Assembly: GCA_026387895.1 (NCBI GenBank)
Contig: JAPLKT010000041.1
Span: 35,611-99,610 of the forward strand
Length of the DNA: 64,000 bases
Source: Gemmatimonadota bacterium
Lineage (GTDB): Bacteria; Gemmatimonadota; Gemmatimonadetes; Gemmatimonadales; Gemmatimonadaceae
Direction of reading: 5' to 3'
Part shown: piece after piece, positions 1 through 8,426 of the stretch
Layout: the number at the start of each line of letters is the position of its first letter
Position numbering within the stretch: the first letter of the stretch is position 1
Translations under genes and position numbers: made by a program
The notes under the pieces: model-generated
Told to the model about the DNA's origin: nothing
The model's database searches: none
The model's input: only the letters and a program-made list of their open reading frames with translations

Positions 1-650
1 GCGGATTACCGCCGCGTGCGACCCGCGCGCGCGCAGTCGTGGTAGCCACGGGGTACTTTGGCACGCCGAATCGGCTGTCGGTGCCGGGTGAGGATTTGCC
101 GCACGTGACCCACGAGTACCGCGAGGGGCACGAGGCCTTTCAGCGCACGGCGCTGGTCGTGGGCGGTGGAAACTCTGCGGTGGAAGCGGCGCTCGATCTG
201 TACCGTGCTGGGGCACAGGTCACGGTGGTCCATTTCGGGCCGACGTTCGACAAGAACATCAAGCCGTGGGTGCGTCCGGATTTCGAGGGTCGGGTAAAGG
301 ATGGCGACATCACGCTGCACTGGAACACGCGCGTGACGGCGATTGAGCCAGATGTCGTCACGGTGCAGCGGGATGGCGGGTCAGAGCGCCTTGCCGCGAA
401 GCACGTCTACCTGATGACTGGCTACACGCCGCGACCGGAGCTCTTGGCATCTGTAGGCGTGGTGCTCGACCCGGTGACAGGGGTGCCGCCGCATGATCCA
501 GCTACGATGGAGACGCCGACGCGGGGCGTGTTCATCGCTGGGGTGCTGGCGAGCGGTCTTGATGCCAACAAAATCTTCATTGAGAATGGCCGAGACCACG
601 GTCCGCTGATTGCGCAGGCCCTGTTGGAGCGGCGAGATTTCACTGTATGA
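1..650 (+). CDS. ypdA: YpdA-family thiol (bacillithiol-disulfide) reductase, C-terminal part
   Basis: The reading frame is open to the first base of the window, so the gene begins upstream. A GTG at 39 lies in the middle of the conserved ATGYFGTPN stretch and is not the start. The visible part holds the second dinucleotide-binding motif, [13 protein letters not shown], and the family's C-terminal signature [11 protein letters not shown]...[12 protein letters not shown]. YpdA/Bdr proteins are FAD- and NADPH-dependent oxidoreductases that recycle oxidised bacillithiol in the cytosol. That role is family knowledge; no bacillithiol synthesis gene is visible here. The stop overlaps the next start as ATGA, so it is co-transcribed with glycyl-tRNA synthetase. 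The alternative is a generic thioredoxin-reductase-like protein, which I consider less likely because of the C-terminal signature. Confidence 0.85.
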   Translation, partial: GLPPRATRARAVVVATGYFGTPNRLSVPGEDLPHVTHEYREGHEAFQRTALVVGGGNSAVEAALDLYRAGAQVTVVHFGPTFDKNIKPWVRPDFEGRVKDGDITLHWNTRVTAIEPDVVTVQRDGGSERLAAKHVYLMTGYTPRPELLASVGVVLDPVTGVPPHDPATMETPTRGVFIAGVLASGLDANKIFIENGRDHGPLIAQALLERRDFTV

Positions 651-2029
651 GCGCATACCCTGACGTGATGGACACCCTCGTGTCGCTGGCCAAGCGACGC
701 GGCTTCATTTTTCAGTCGAGCGAGATCTACGGCGGCACCGGATCCGTGTGGGATTACGGCCCGCTTGGCGTCGAACTCAAGAACAATGTGAAGGCGCGCT
801 GGTGGCAGGCGATGGTGCGAGAACGCGACGACGTGGAAGGGCTCGATGCGGCCATCCTCATGCATCCCAAGGTGTGGGAGGCGAGTGGCCACGTGAGTGG
901 GTTCAGCGACCCGCTCGTGGACTGTAAGGCGTGCAAGGCTCGGTTCCGCGCCGACAAGATCAGTGAGGCTGTGTGTCCGCGGAAGCCGAGTAAGAAGCCC
1001 GGCGAGCACGGCGACTGCCAGCTGACCGAACCGCGCATGTTCAATCTGATGTTCAAGACGTTCATGGGCCCTGTCGAGGAATCGGCGGCGGTTGTGTATC
1101 TCCGCCCGGAGACGGCGCAGGGGATTTTCGTGAACTTCTTAAACGTGCAGCAGGCCACTCGGCAGAAGGTGCCCTTTGGTATTGCGCAGATCGGGAAGGC
1201 GTTCCGTAATGAGATCACGCCCGGAAATTTCACATTCCGAACGCGCGAGTTCGAGCAGATGGAGATGCAGTTCTTCGTTGAGCCCGGCACGGATATGGAG
1301 TGGTTTGAGCGCTGGAAGGCGGCGCGGCTGGAGTGGCACCTGGGGCTCGGTCTCTCGCGTGACCGCCTCGAGTTCCATCAGCACGAGCCGAACGAGCTCG
1401 CGCACTATGCGCGCGCAGCGTTCGACATCAATTTCGATTTCGGCGGCACGCTGGGCTTTCAGGAAATCGAAGGGGTGCACAATCGTTCGGATTTCGACCT
1501 GAAGCAGCATCAGGAGCACAGCGGCAAGCGCCTCGAGTATGTGGATCAAGCGGCGAACAAGCGGTACTTGCCGTATGTGATCGAGACGTCGGTCGGTGCC
1601 GATCGTGTGACGCTCGCGACGCTGGTGAATGCGCTGCGTGAAGAAGTGGTGCCTGGCGAGACCGAAGGGCGCACGCTGCTCGCGCTCCATCCGGCGATTG
1701 CCCCGATCAAGGCGGGTGTGTTTCCGTTGACGAAGAAGGACGGACAGCCCGAGATGGCGGAGAAGCTTGCGGCGGCGCTGCGCAAGAAATTCCCCGTGTT
1801 CTACGACGAAGCCGGTGCCATTGGGCGTCGGTATCGCCGTCAGGACGAAGCGGGCACTCCCTTTGGCATTACGATTGATCCCGCATCGACGGCCAATGAC
1901 GATGTGACGATCCGCTTCCGCGACGACATGGGGCAGATTCGTGTCTCGACCTCCAAGGTGGCCCAGGTGATCGGCGACTATTTGGCCGCGGACCACGCGA
2001 CCGCCGAGGCGTCGAAGGCGGGCGTGTAG
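647..2029 (+). CDS. glyQS: Glycine--tRNA ligase (homodimeric class II type)
   Basis: It charges tRNA-Gly with glycine in the cytosol. At 460 residues it matches the dimeric alpha2 enzyme and not the separate GlyQ/GlyS tetramer. RPETAQGIF is at about residue 153. The class II motif 2 (FRNE, 186-189) is followed by [15 protein letters not shown] motif-3-like [10 protein letters not shown] lies further on. A cysteine-rich insertion (CKACKARF, then further Cys) precedes the active-site region, as in bacterial and archaeal homologues. The C-terminal anticodon-binding domain runs to the end. The ATG overlaps the previous stop by four bases, so it is translationally coupled. Nothing is degenerate. 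Confidence 0.97.
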   Translation: MSAYPDVMDTLVSLAKRRGFIFQSSEIYGGTGSVWDYGPLGVELKNNVKARWWQAMVRERDDVEGLDAAILMHPKVWEASGHVSGFSDPLVDCKACKARFRADKISEAVCPRKPSKKPGEHGDCQLTEPRMFNLMFKTFMGPVEESAAVVYLRPETAQGIFVNFLNVQQATRQKVPFGIAQIGKAFRNEITPGNFTFRTREFEQMEMQFFVEPGTDMEWFERWKAARLEWHLGLGLSRDRLEFHQHEPNELAHYARAAFDINFDFGGTLGFQEIEGVHNRSDFDLKQHQEHSGKRLEYVDQAANKRYLPYVIETSVGADRVTLATLVNALREEVVPGETEGRTLLALHPAIAPIKAGVFPLTKKDGQPEMAEKLAAALRKKFPVFYDEAGAIGRRYRRQDEAGTPFGITIDPASTANDDVTIRFRDDMGQIRVSTSKVAQVIGDYLAADHATAEASKAGV

Positions 2030-2032
2030 CCG

Positions 2033-3550
2033 GTGGACGAATCGGTATTGGGGCGGGTCCGGGAGCGCGGCGAGCGCTTCCTTGAGGAGATTTCCACCGA
2101 GTATCACGCGGCATCGGCAGGGCACAAGCCGGACGCCGTGCTGCAGCCGATTTACACCAAGCATCGCGAGGCGTTTGGTGACGAGGCGTTTGACACTGCA
2201 CTCTCGGTATATCGCTCGGCGGCTTCAGGGAGCGAGGACAATCGCTCCGCTCGCATGCTGCTCGACTGGCTGATTGAGTCGAGGAGCGGTCAGGTGCTTG
2301 CGCCGCTCGACGAGCGCGAGATGGCGTGGGAGAATAGCGCCGTTATTCGTTTGTCTGATGGAAACGTCGAGCCGTATCAGCGCGCGTCAATCACGATTGG
2401 CAACACGCGTGATGCGAGTGAGCGGCGCCGACTGGACGACGCACGTGCCTCGCTCGTGCAGGCCGAACTCGCGCCGATGCGGCAAGAGAAGCTCGAGCGG
2501 GAGCATGAGATTGTCGCGGCGATTGGGGTGGCTCCGACCTATAACGCGACGTTTGAAGCGCTCTCGGGAATTTCGCTTGAAGGCCTCCGAGCCGAGTGTG
2601 AAACGTTTCTGCGCGACACACAACCGATGTGGGACGATGTGCTCCCCGAACGCCTGAAGTCGGGACTCGGGATTCGTCCCGACGAGGCGACGCGCGCTGA
2701 TGCACTCGCGCTGATGCGTGTGCCGGAGTTTGACGGCGCCTTCCAGGCGAGCGAGATGGAGTGGGCGGTGCGTCGCCAGGTCACGGAGATGGGGATTAGC
2801 CCCGATGCCGATGGACGGGTGCGCTACGACACCGGCGAACGGGAAGGGAAGCGCTCGCGCGCGTTCTGTGCACCGGTGCGGATTCCCGATCTCGTGCACC
2901 TTGTGTTGCGTCCGCATGGCGGGCAGACCGATTGGCAGACGTTGCTCCACGAGTTGGGGCACGCGCTGCACTTTGCGAACATGGATTCGTCGCTCCCCTT
3001 TGAGTTCCGATGGTTGGGCGACAACTCTATTACTGAAGGCTACGCGATGCTCTTTGATCATCGCATGCAGGACGCGGGGTGGCTGGCGCGCTACTCGGGA
3101 CTCAGTAAGAGCGAGCTTCCGCGCTTTCTGCGCGCCGCGGGGTTTGAGGAGTTGCAGTTCCTGCGTCGCTATTCGGCCAAGCTGATCTACGAAGTGCAGT
3201 TGCACTCGGAGGGGGCGACCTGGAGTTCGCTGCCGGATCTATACGTGGAGACGCTCACAACGGCGACCGGATTTCGGTATCAGCGCGCCGACGCTTTCGT
3301 GGATGTGGACCCGCGATACTATGCCGTGCGATATTTACGGGCGTGGCAGCTGCAGTCGGTGCTCGCGGAGTCGTTGGTGGAGCGGTTCAACGACGATTGG
3401 TGGCGGAATCCGAAGGCGGGGCCGTTCCTCGTGCAAGAACTCTTCGCTCGTGGGCAGCGTGAGTCGGCGCAGGAGCAGGCGACTCGTGTGAGTGGGAAGC
3501 AGTTGTCGTTCGCGCCGCTTGTGCGGGCAATCGAACGGATGTTGACCTGA
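2033..3550 (+). CDS. M3-like zinc metallopeptidase
   Basis: It has 505 residues and starts with GTG three bases after the glyQS stop. The zinc motif HELGH is at residues 306-310. A likely third ligand, Glu335 in NSITEGYAM, lies 29 residues after the first His, the same spacing as in thimet/oligopeptidase F (M3) enzymes. The protein looks all-helical and has no signal peptide or membrane segment, so it should act on peptides in the cytosol. It is shorter than classical M3 enzymes (about 600-700 residues), so it may be a compact subfamily. M32 carboxypeptidases are the main alternative. It lies in a housekeeping run between glyQS and an aminotransferase, and the neighbours do not define its substrate. 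Confidence 0.8.
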   Translation: MDESVLGRVRERGERFLEEISTEYHAASAGHKPDAVLQPIYTKHREAFGDEAFDTALSVYRSAASGSEDNRSARMLLDWLIESRSGQVLAPLDEREMAWENSAVIRLSDGNVEPYQRASITIGNTRDASERRRLDDARASLVQAELAPMRQEKLEREHEIVAAIGVAPTYNATFEALSGISLEGLRAECETFLRDTQPMWDDVLPERLKSGLGIRPDEATRADALALMRVPEFDGAFQASEMEWAVRRQVTEMGISPDADGRVRYDTGEREGKRSRAFCAPVRIPDLVHLVLRPHGGQTDWQTLLHELGHALHFANMDSSLPFEFRWLGDNSITEGYAMLFDHRMQDAGWLARYSGLSKSELPRFLRAAGFEELQFLRRYSAKLIYEVQLHSEGATWSSLPDLYVETLTTATGFRYQRADAFVDVDPRYYAVRYLRAWQLQSVLAESLVERFNDDWWRNPKAGPFLVQELFARGQRESAQEQATRVSGKQLSFAPLVRAIERMLT

Positions 3551-3552
3551 CT

Positions 3553-3557
3553 GGAGG
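3553..3557 (+). promoter_or_regulatory. Ribosome binding site deciding the aminotransferase start
   Basis: GGAGG sits seven bases before the ATG at 3565. A GTG six bases further upstream (3559) is in frame but too close to this Shine-Dalgarno sequence, so the ATG is preferred. Confidence 0.75.
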
Positions 3558-3564
3558 AGTGACG

Positions 3565-4431
3565 ATGCCGACGTTCTACCTGAATGGCCACTACGTGCCG
3601 CGCGAACAGGCGCTCATTCCCGTGGAAGATCGCGGGTTCATTTTCGGCGATGGTATCTACGAAGGGGTGCGCGCCGTTGAGGGCCGGCTGTACGAATGGG
3701 ATTTGCACGCCGAGCGGATGGTGCGCGGCCTGGCGGGGCTGCGGATCAAATTTGGCGTGGCCGAGGTCGAGGAGCTCCGTGGTGTGTGCGAACGATTGGT
3801 ACGCGAGAATGGTTTGGAGGATGCCGAGGCGTTCTTGTACCTACAGGTGACACGCGGGGTTGCTCCGCGCACGCACTATTTTCCGCCGGCCAGCACCACG
3901 CCGACGGTATTTGTGTCGGCGACGCGCTTTGTGGTCCCGCGTGCCATGCGCGACAACGGTTGCTCGGCGATCACCCACGAAGACATGCGCTGGTCGCGGT
4001 GCGACTGGAAGACGGTGAACTTGCTGGGCTCCGTGCTTGCGCGCGAATCGGCGCAGGAGGTCGGCGCGTACGAGGCCATTCTGCATCGGGATGGCGTCGT
4101 GACCGAGGGCGCGGCGACGAACGTGCTGGCGGTGATCGACGGAGTGTTGCGGACGCATCCGCTGACCCCGCAGATTTTGCCCGGCGTCACACGGATTGTG
4201 GTGATGTCGATCGTAGAGGAGCTTGGAATCGCGTATAGCGAGACCACATTTACGCTCGATGAGCTCGCGCGCGCGTCGGAAGTGATGCTCTGCGGCTCGA
4301 CGACCGACGTGACGCCCGTTGTGACCATCAATGGGTCGAAGGTCGGAAGCGGAACGCCGGGGCCGGTGACCACGCAGTTGCGCACCGCGTTCGAAGCGCG
4401 ACTCTACGCACTCGCTGCTGCGAGCCGCTGA
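3565..4431 (+). CDS. Class IV aminotransferase, D-amino-acid (D-alanine) transaminase type
   Basis: This is a PLP-dependent fold-type IV aminotransferase of 288 residues. The N-terminal motif RGFIFGDGIYEG is typical of D-amino-acid transaminase. The Schiff-base lysine is Lys149 in DWKTVNLLGSVLA, matching the DIKSLNLLGNVLAK region of Bacillus D-alanine aminotransferase. Glu181 in TEGAATNV occupies the position of the cofactor-binding Glu. The enzyme would interconvert D-alanine or D-glutamate with 2-oxo acids for cell-wall synthesis. A branched-chain aminotransferase is the alternative, but the motif spacing favours the D-specific group. It ends close to and convergent with the phosphatase gene. 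Confidence 0.85.
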   Translation: MPTFYLNGHYVPREQALIPVEDRGFIFGDGIYEGVRAVEGRLYEWDLHAERMVRGLAGLRIKFGVAEVEELRGVCERLVRENGLEDAEAFLYLQVTRGVAPRTHYFPPASTTPTVFVSATRFVVPRAMRDNGCSAITHEDMRWSRCDWKTVNLLGSVLARESAQEVGAYEAILHRDGVVTEGAATNVLAVIDGVLRTHPLTPQILPGVTRIVVMSIVEELGIAYSETTFTLDELARASEVMLCGSTTDVTPVVTINGSKVGSGTPGPVTTQLRTAFEARLYALAAASR

Positions 4432-4447
4432 CCGAACGTTGGCATGT

Positions 4448-4476
4448 CGCTACCGCCGCAGCACCGTGCGGTAGCG
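4448..4476. terminator. Possible bidirectional stem-loop between convergent genes
   Basis: CGCTACCGC (4448-4456) and GCGGTAGCG (4468-4476) form a perfect 9-bp stem with an 11-base loop. It overlaps the last codons of the minus-strand phosphatase and lies 16 bases after the plus-strand aminotransferase stop. There is no T-run, so the role is inferred from position. Confidence 0.35.
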
Positions 4477-5493
4477 GACGTCGCCCTCGGCGCTGATGAC
4501 CTGTACGAGGACTGAGTCCGCAGTCATGCTGAAGGCCATGAAGCCGGTGACGCTCTCCACGTAGCGCGTCGCCGGCGTTGCGTTGGTGCCTCGAGTTTCG
4601 GAGCCGGCACCGGAAATGAAGAACTGGGGTCCAGCGGTGTCGGGCGCGATGTGTTCTAGGTGATGCTCGTGGCCGCTGAGGAGTGCGGTGACGTGGTACT
4701 GTCGAAGTCGCGGCGCCAGGAACTGTTCGAATGGCGTGTTGGTGCCCCGGGGTCCGGAGCTGTACACGTGGTGATGCGTGACCACGAACTTCCACTGCGC
4801 CGTAGACGCCGAGAGGGTGCTGTCGAGCCACCGGCGCTGTGCTACGGTGTCGGCGCCCTTGAGCTGGGACGCGCCGTCTTCGCCGTCCTTAAGATTAAAG
4901 GGGTTGCTGTCCATCACCAGGAACTCAGCCTTCACCCCTGGGGCAACGTCGCGCGTGAAGCTGTAGAAGCGTGACGGCATGTGCCAGCGAGGCGTGCGCA
5001 GGCCGTATGCGACTTCGGCGTCTGGATTCTGGCGGTAATCATGGTTCCCGAGCGACGGATACCAGGGGACGCCGAGTGATGGAGCATCGTACACGGATTC
5101 GAACGATTTTTTGAACTGTGCGTCGTCGCCGGTTTTGACGCCGTCGGGATAGAAGTTGTCGCCAGCGGTAATAACGAACGCCGCGTGCAAGCTGCCGGCG
5201 GTGATACCCATCGCCCTCGCGACCTCGCGTTGAGCGCGATTGCCGCCTCGGCCCCAATCGCCAAGGACGAGGAAGGAGACGGCCCCTTGGGGGGCGGCGA
5301 GGGGGACCGGTGGCCGGACGGCGGCGGGGGTACAGCCGAGGGAGAAGGCGAGAGCGCCGGCGAGGGTGCCGGCGAGGGAGCCGGTGAGGACGCCAGCGAG
5401 TGCGCGCCCTGCGCGCCCTGCGCGCCCTACGGCGATTTGTACGGCCGACCGGGAGCGGTGGCCAAGGAGCGTGCTGCGCGCGAAATGGATCAT
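4450..5493 (-). CDS. Secreted metallophosphoesterase, purple acid phosphatase type
   Basis: It has 347 residues from the ATG at 5493; a GTG at 5508 is an alternative. The N-terminus is a long basic and alanine/glycine-rich export signal ending in FSLGC, a weak lipobox, so it may be an envelope lipoprotein. The dinuclear metal motifs appear in order: GDWGRGG, GDNFY, GNHDY, VVTHHHVY and SGHEHH. This set is typical of the calcineurin-like fold and closest to tartrate-resistant purple acid phosphatases. It probably hydrolyses phosphomonoesters outside the cytoplasm. Its signal region is encoded by short repeats (GRAGRAGRA, then LTGSLAGTLAGALA). It is divergent from the GAF gene, leaving only about 58 bases for both promoters. 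Confidence 0.85.
   Translation of the reverse strand: MIHFARSTLLGHRSRSAVQIAVGRAGRAGRALAGVLTGSLAGTLAGALAFSLGCTPAAVRPPVPLAAPQGAVSFLVLGDWGRGGNRAQREVARAMGITAGSLHAAFVITAGDNFYPDGVKTGDDAQFKKSFESVYDAPSLGVPWYPSLGNHDYRQNPDAEVAYGLRTPRWHMPSRFYSFTRDVAPGVKAEFLVMDSNPFNLKDGEDGASQLKGADTVAQRRWLDSTLSASTAQWKFVVTHHHVYSSGPRGTNTPFEQFLAPRLRQYHVTALLSGHEHHLEHIAPDTAGPQFFISGAGSETRGTNATPATRYVESVTGFMAFSMTADSVLVQVISAEGDVRYRTVLRR
5401..5427. repeat. 9-nt tandem repeat inside a signal-peptide coding region
   Basis: Three exact copies of TGCGCGCCC lie here. Read on the minus strand they encode the GRAGRAGRA stretch of the phosphatase export signal. The unit, rotated and complemented, is GCAGGGCGC, which equals the last copy of the intergenic array at 38873-38980. 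The flanking bases 5330-5400 contain a looser imperfect repeat of GCCGGCGAGGG-like units. Confidence 0.8.
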
Positions 5494-5551
5494 GCCGGAA
5501 ACTACCACGGAATCGGCTCGTCGGGGACTCGTTTTTCACGTACATTTCGGT

Positions 5552-6736
5552 GTGCCTCGTCGCCGATATGCCACCCGCGCCGTTCCCGTGCCTCCTCCGG
5601 CACCCACTGCCTCTGACCATGAGCTGGCGGCGGTCCGCGAGCTGTTGCATGCGATGTTGCGCGCAGATCATCCGGAGGAGGTGTTTCAGCACGCACTGGA
5701 TCGCGTTGTTCCGTTGACTGGAGCGTCCTTCGCGTCGGTGTATCTCGTCGACGGGGCATCGGAGCTGATGCGGCTCGTGGCCGCTTGCAACTGGCCCGAG
5801 TCGATGCGACCGTGGCTTGGCACGGCGCGCGTGCGCGTCGGATTTGGTCCGAGCGGCGAGGCAGCCAGTGAGCGCCGAGCGATTGAAATTCCCGATGTTT
5901 TTGCGGACCCCGATCTTGAGGATTGGCATGAGGTCGCGCGCGAGCTCGGATTCCGTGCGATTGTGGCGTTACCGTTACAGTCTGGGACCCGGGTGCTCGG
6001 AACTGTGGCATTCTACTTTGGTGAATCGGGGACTGTTGCGGTCTCCGTGCGGCCGTTTCTGCGTACGGTCGCAGAGCTGCTCGCTGCGGCGGCGGATAAG
6101 GCGCAGCTGTTTGAGGAGCTCAGGCGCGCTGACGCGTCTGTGGCAGACACGAGTGCCGAACTCGCGCGTGCGGACGTAGCGGTGCTGGATGAGCGTCGTG
6201 AGCGTGAGGCGCTGGTGCTGGCGATTGCCGACGGTGTCGCGGAGTCGCATGCGACAAACACGGGGGTCGGGGTCACGGTCGAGGCCCTTGTCGACCTCGC
6301 GGCATCCCTCCGAGGGACGCTGAGGGCCGAGATAGAGGAGTTTGATCCGCGCGTGCCGCTTCGTGATGCCATGAAGCAGGCGACCGGGCTCCCCGAGGGG
6401 GTCGCCTTGATCGCCGAGGAGCCGGTGCTTGCGCTGCCTCCGATGTGTAGCGACCGACAGAAAATCGCACGTACTCTAGTTACCTTTCTCGAGGCGGCGT
6501 ATCGGTCGTCTGGGGTGGCTGAAGTACGGGCGGCGATTCAGGTGGCCAGCGGTTCGGCCGTGTATCGCGTTTCGGGCGGTGAGAGCGCTCCGAGCGCGTT
6601 CGGTATGGCGGTGGCGCGATCGACCGCCGAGGCGTTGGGTGGGCGAGTTCTCCCTGATCCAAACGGGGGCTTTCGGTTGGAGCTTCCGATGCAGTGCCCG
6701 GTGGGTGGAACCCCGCCGGTTCCGGATGGTGTCTGA
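5552..6736 (+). CDS. GAF-domain protein with a degenerate histidine-kinase core
   Basis: It has 394 residues from GTG 5552. An open frame extends further upstream but would lie antisense within the phosphatase gene, so the shorter form is preferred. Residues about 25-165 resemble a GAF sensor domain (PLTGASFASVYLVDG, then FRAIVALPLQSGTRVLGTVAFYF). A probable coiled-coil linker follows. The C-terminus resembles a histidine-kinase ATPase domain, ending in FGMAVARSTAEALGG and GGFRLELPM. However, I see no phospho-acceptor His in an H-box, and the N-box Asn appears to be replaced (FLEAAYRSSG). It may therefore be a pseudokinase sensor. It is the first gene of the MoxR run, 36 bases before the next start. 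A TACATT element ends five bases before the GTG, which could make the transcript almost leaderless. Confidence 0.7.
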   Translation: MPRRRYATRAVPVPPPAPTASDHELAAVRELLHAMLRADHPEEVFQHALDRVVPLTGASFASVYLVDGASELMRLVAACNWPESMRPWLGTARVRVGFGPSGEAASERRAIEIPDVFADPDLEDWHEVARELGFRAIVALPLQSGTRVLGTVAFYFGESGTVAVSVRPFLRTVAELLAAAADKAQLFEELRRADASVADTSAELARADVAVLDERREREALVLAIADGVAESHATNTGVGVTVEALVDLAASLRGTLRAEIEEFDPRVPLRDAMKQATGLPEGVALIAEEPVLALPPMCSDRQKIARTLVTFLEAAYRSSGVAEVRAAIQVASGSAVYRVSGGESAPSAFGMAVARSTAEALGGRVLPDPNGGFRLELPMQCPVGGTPPVPDGV

Positions 6737-6772
6737 CCATCAGCAATCTGAACTTTTCGACGAGAACGTCTC

Positions 6773-7066
6773 GTGGCCAATCAGCAGCGTAATCGCACTT
6801 TGCAGCAGGCACGTACCACGCTTGGTGGTGCCGAAGTCCTCGCTTCCGCCCGCGAGTTTTTCTCGCGCGAGTCGGGGATTTATTCCGCCTTCTTGGACAA
6901 GCAAGGGCCGACCTTCGTCAATCTTCGCGGCTTGGGTGGCGAGGAGATCGTCGTGGGCGTGAGCGACGCGCCGGGGGGTACTGCGGTGACGGCGTCGTCG
7001 TACATGTTCGACCAGCAGGTGGCGCGCTTCTTGGCGTCGCTGCCGCCCACCGCGGTGACCGCATGA
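6773..7066 (+). CDS. Small conserved-looking protein of unknown function
   Basis: It has 97 residues and starts with GTG 6773. I do not recognise the family. The N-terminal half is helical and polar (MANQQRNRTLQQARTTLGGAEVLASAREFF), and the C-terminal half looks like short beta strands (TFVNLRGLGGEEIVVGV). There is no signal peptide, Cys motif or membrane segment. The stop overlaps the start of the beta-grasp gene by four bases (ATGA), so the two are probably made in fixed ratio and may be partners. It could be an adaptor for the MoxR module; that is inference from position only. Confidence 0.7.
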   Translation: MANQQRNRTLQQARTTLGGAEVLASAREFFSRESGIYSAFLDKQGPTFVNLRGLGGEEIVVGVSDAPGGTAVTASSYMFDQQVARFLASLPPTAVTA

Positions 7067-7401
7067 GCGCTATCGAGGTGAAGCGTCCCTTTGTGACCGC
7101 ACTGCGGAGCCGTCCTGGCATTATCCGCGTGGGCGATGGCGCGGCGCGCATGACCGTGCGCGTTCAGCTGGAGGAACGGTGGGAGACACTGGCGTTCGAC
7201 ACTGCGTCCGAGTCGCCGGTGCTCGCGCTGAAGCATGCGGCGCTCGCGCACTTTGGTCAGGCTGATGTGCCGGCTGAGGATTTTGTGCTGAAGCTGCGCG
7301 GCGTTGAGATCCTGGATGAGCAGGAGTCGCTCGCGTCCGCAACGGCACGGGATGGATCGACGTTTCTGCTCGCGTTCCGCCGTCGGCGTCCGGTTCGCTG
7401 A
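7063..7401 (+). CDS. Ubiquitin-like (beta-grasp) protein next to MoxR
   Basis: It has 112 residues. From residue 30 the pattern reads as beta (MTVRVQLEER), beta (WETLAFDT), helix (LALKHAALAHFG), beta (FVLKLRGVEIL), a DEQESL turn, then a final beta strand and a basic tail (STFLLAFRRRRPVR). The order, spacing and motifs follow ubiquitin: LKLRGVEILDEQESL lines up with LIFAGKQLEDGRTL, and the last strand ends in arginines like LRLRGG. There is no C-terminal Gly-Gly, so conjugation is unlikely without another mechanism. YukD/EsaB- and RnfH-like beta-grasp proteins are precedents for non-conjugating forms. No E1, E2 or JAB gene is adjacent. It is two bases from moxR and overlaps the preceding gene. 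Confidence 0.7.
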   Translation: MSAIEVKRPFVTALRSRPGIIRVGDGAARMTVRVQLEERWETLAFDTASESPVLALKHAALAHFGQADVPAEDFVLKLRGVEILDEQESLASATARDGSTFLLAFRRRRPVR

Positions 7402-7403
7402 TT

Positions 7404-8423
7404 GTGACGGGGAGCCCCTCGCGTCCGCTGGCTGAGCGCGAGGCGCTCTTGGAAGCGGCTGGTCGGCTTCGCGCCGAGGTCGCCAAGGCCATTGTGGGGC
7501 AGCACGATGTGCTCGACGAGATCCTCATGGGGCTCGTCGCTGGCGGGCATGTGTTGCTCGTCGGTGTGCCTGGTCTGGCGAAAACAATGATGATTCGCGC
7601 GGTGGCCGAGGCAATGCAGCTCGACTTCCGTCGTATTCAGTTCACTCCGGATCTCGTGCCCAGCGATATCACGGGGACGGAACTGCTGGAAGAAGACGCA
7701 AAGACCGGACAGCGGAGTTTTCGATTCGTGCGGGGGCCGGTGTTTGCGAACATCGTACTCGCCGACGAAATCAACCGTGCGCCACCGCGCACGCAGGCTG
7801 CGTTGCTTGAGGCGATGCAGGAACATCGGGTGACCGCCGCTGGGCAGACGATGCGCCTGCCCGAGCCGTTCTTCGTGCTCGCGACGCAAAATCCGATTGA
7901 GCAGGAAGGGACGTATCCGTTGCCGGAAGCGCAGCTTGATCGGTTTTTGTTTGATGTGCGTATTGGGTATCCTAGCGCAGACGAAGAAGTCGCGATCTTG
8001 CGTGCGACGACGGGGCGCGAGCGGGTGCCGCTGACGCCGGTGCTCACCGGCGAAGAAACGCGCGCGCTCCAGCAGATGACCCGCGACGTGGCCGCGTCGG
8101 ATGCGGCGTTGCGCTACGCGGCGTCGCTCGCGCGTGCGACCCGCCCGGACGACAGCACCGCGACGGATCTCGTGAAGCGGTACGTCCGATGGGGCGCGGG
8201 GCCGCGTGCTGGTCAGGCGCTGATTTTGGGGGCGAAGGCGGCTGCCTTGTTGGCGGGACGCCTTGCGGTCGCGCCGGAGGACATCCGTCGGGTGGCGCGT
8301 CCGGTGCTCCGGCATCGCGTGCTTCCGAACTTCGCCGCTGAGGCGGAGGGTGTGACGTCGGAGCGTGTGGTGGAGGATTTGCTGGACCGCGTGACGCCGC
8401 CACGCAGCGATCTGTCGGTATAG
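7404..8423 (+). CDS. MoxR-family AAA+ ATPase
   Basis: It has 339 residues and starts with GTG. Walker A is GVPGLAKT (54-61) and Walker B ends in DE at 121-122 (VLADEINRAPP). ATQNPIEQEGTYPLPEAQLDRF is the MoxR sensor-1/arginine-finger region. MoxR proteins are hexameric chaperone-like ATPases that work with VWA-domain partners to mature or insert metals into enzyme complexes, often at the membrane. Here the partners are encoded immediately downstream (DUF58, BatA-like). The spacing of two bases before and three after indicates one operon. It is unusual in following a ubiquitin-like gene. Confidence 0.95.
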   Translation: MTGSPSRPLAEREALLEAAGRLRAEVAKAIVGQHDVLDEILMGLVAGGHVLLVGVPGLAKTMMIRAVAEAMQLDFRRIQFTPDLVPSDITGTELLEEDAKTGQRSFRFVRGPVFANIVLADEINRAPPRTQAALLEAMQEHRVTAAGQTMRLPEPFFVLATQNPIEQEGTYPLPEAQLDRFLFDVRIGYPSADEEVAILRATTGRERVPLTPVLTGEETRALQQMTRDVAASDAALRYAASLARATRPDDSTATDLVKRYVRWGAGPRAGQALILGAKAAALLAGRLAVAPEDIRRVARPVLRHRVLPNFAAEAEGVTSERVVEDLLDRVTPPRSDLSV

Positions 8424-8426
8424 CGC

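Noticed and set aside
2387-3205. Long minus-strand open frames across the M3-like peptidase and many other genes
   Set aside because: They are shadows of coding sequence in a G+C-rich genome: rich in Arg, His and Pro, without ribosome sites or recognisable motifs.
5240-5551. Longer N-terminus of the GAF protein
   Set aside because: It would be fully antisense to the phosphatase gene, is low-complexity Pro/Ala/Arg, and the GAF domain starts well after it.
7063-7401. Ubiquitin-style conjugation system
   Set aside because: The protein lacks a terminal Gly-Gly, and no E1-, E2- or JAB-like gene lies in the window.
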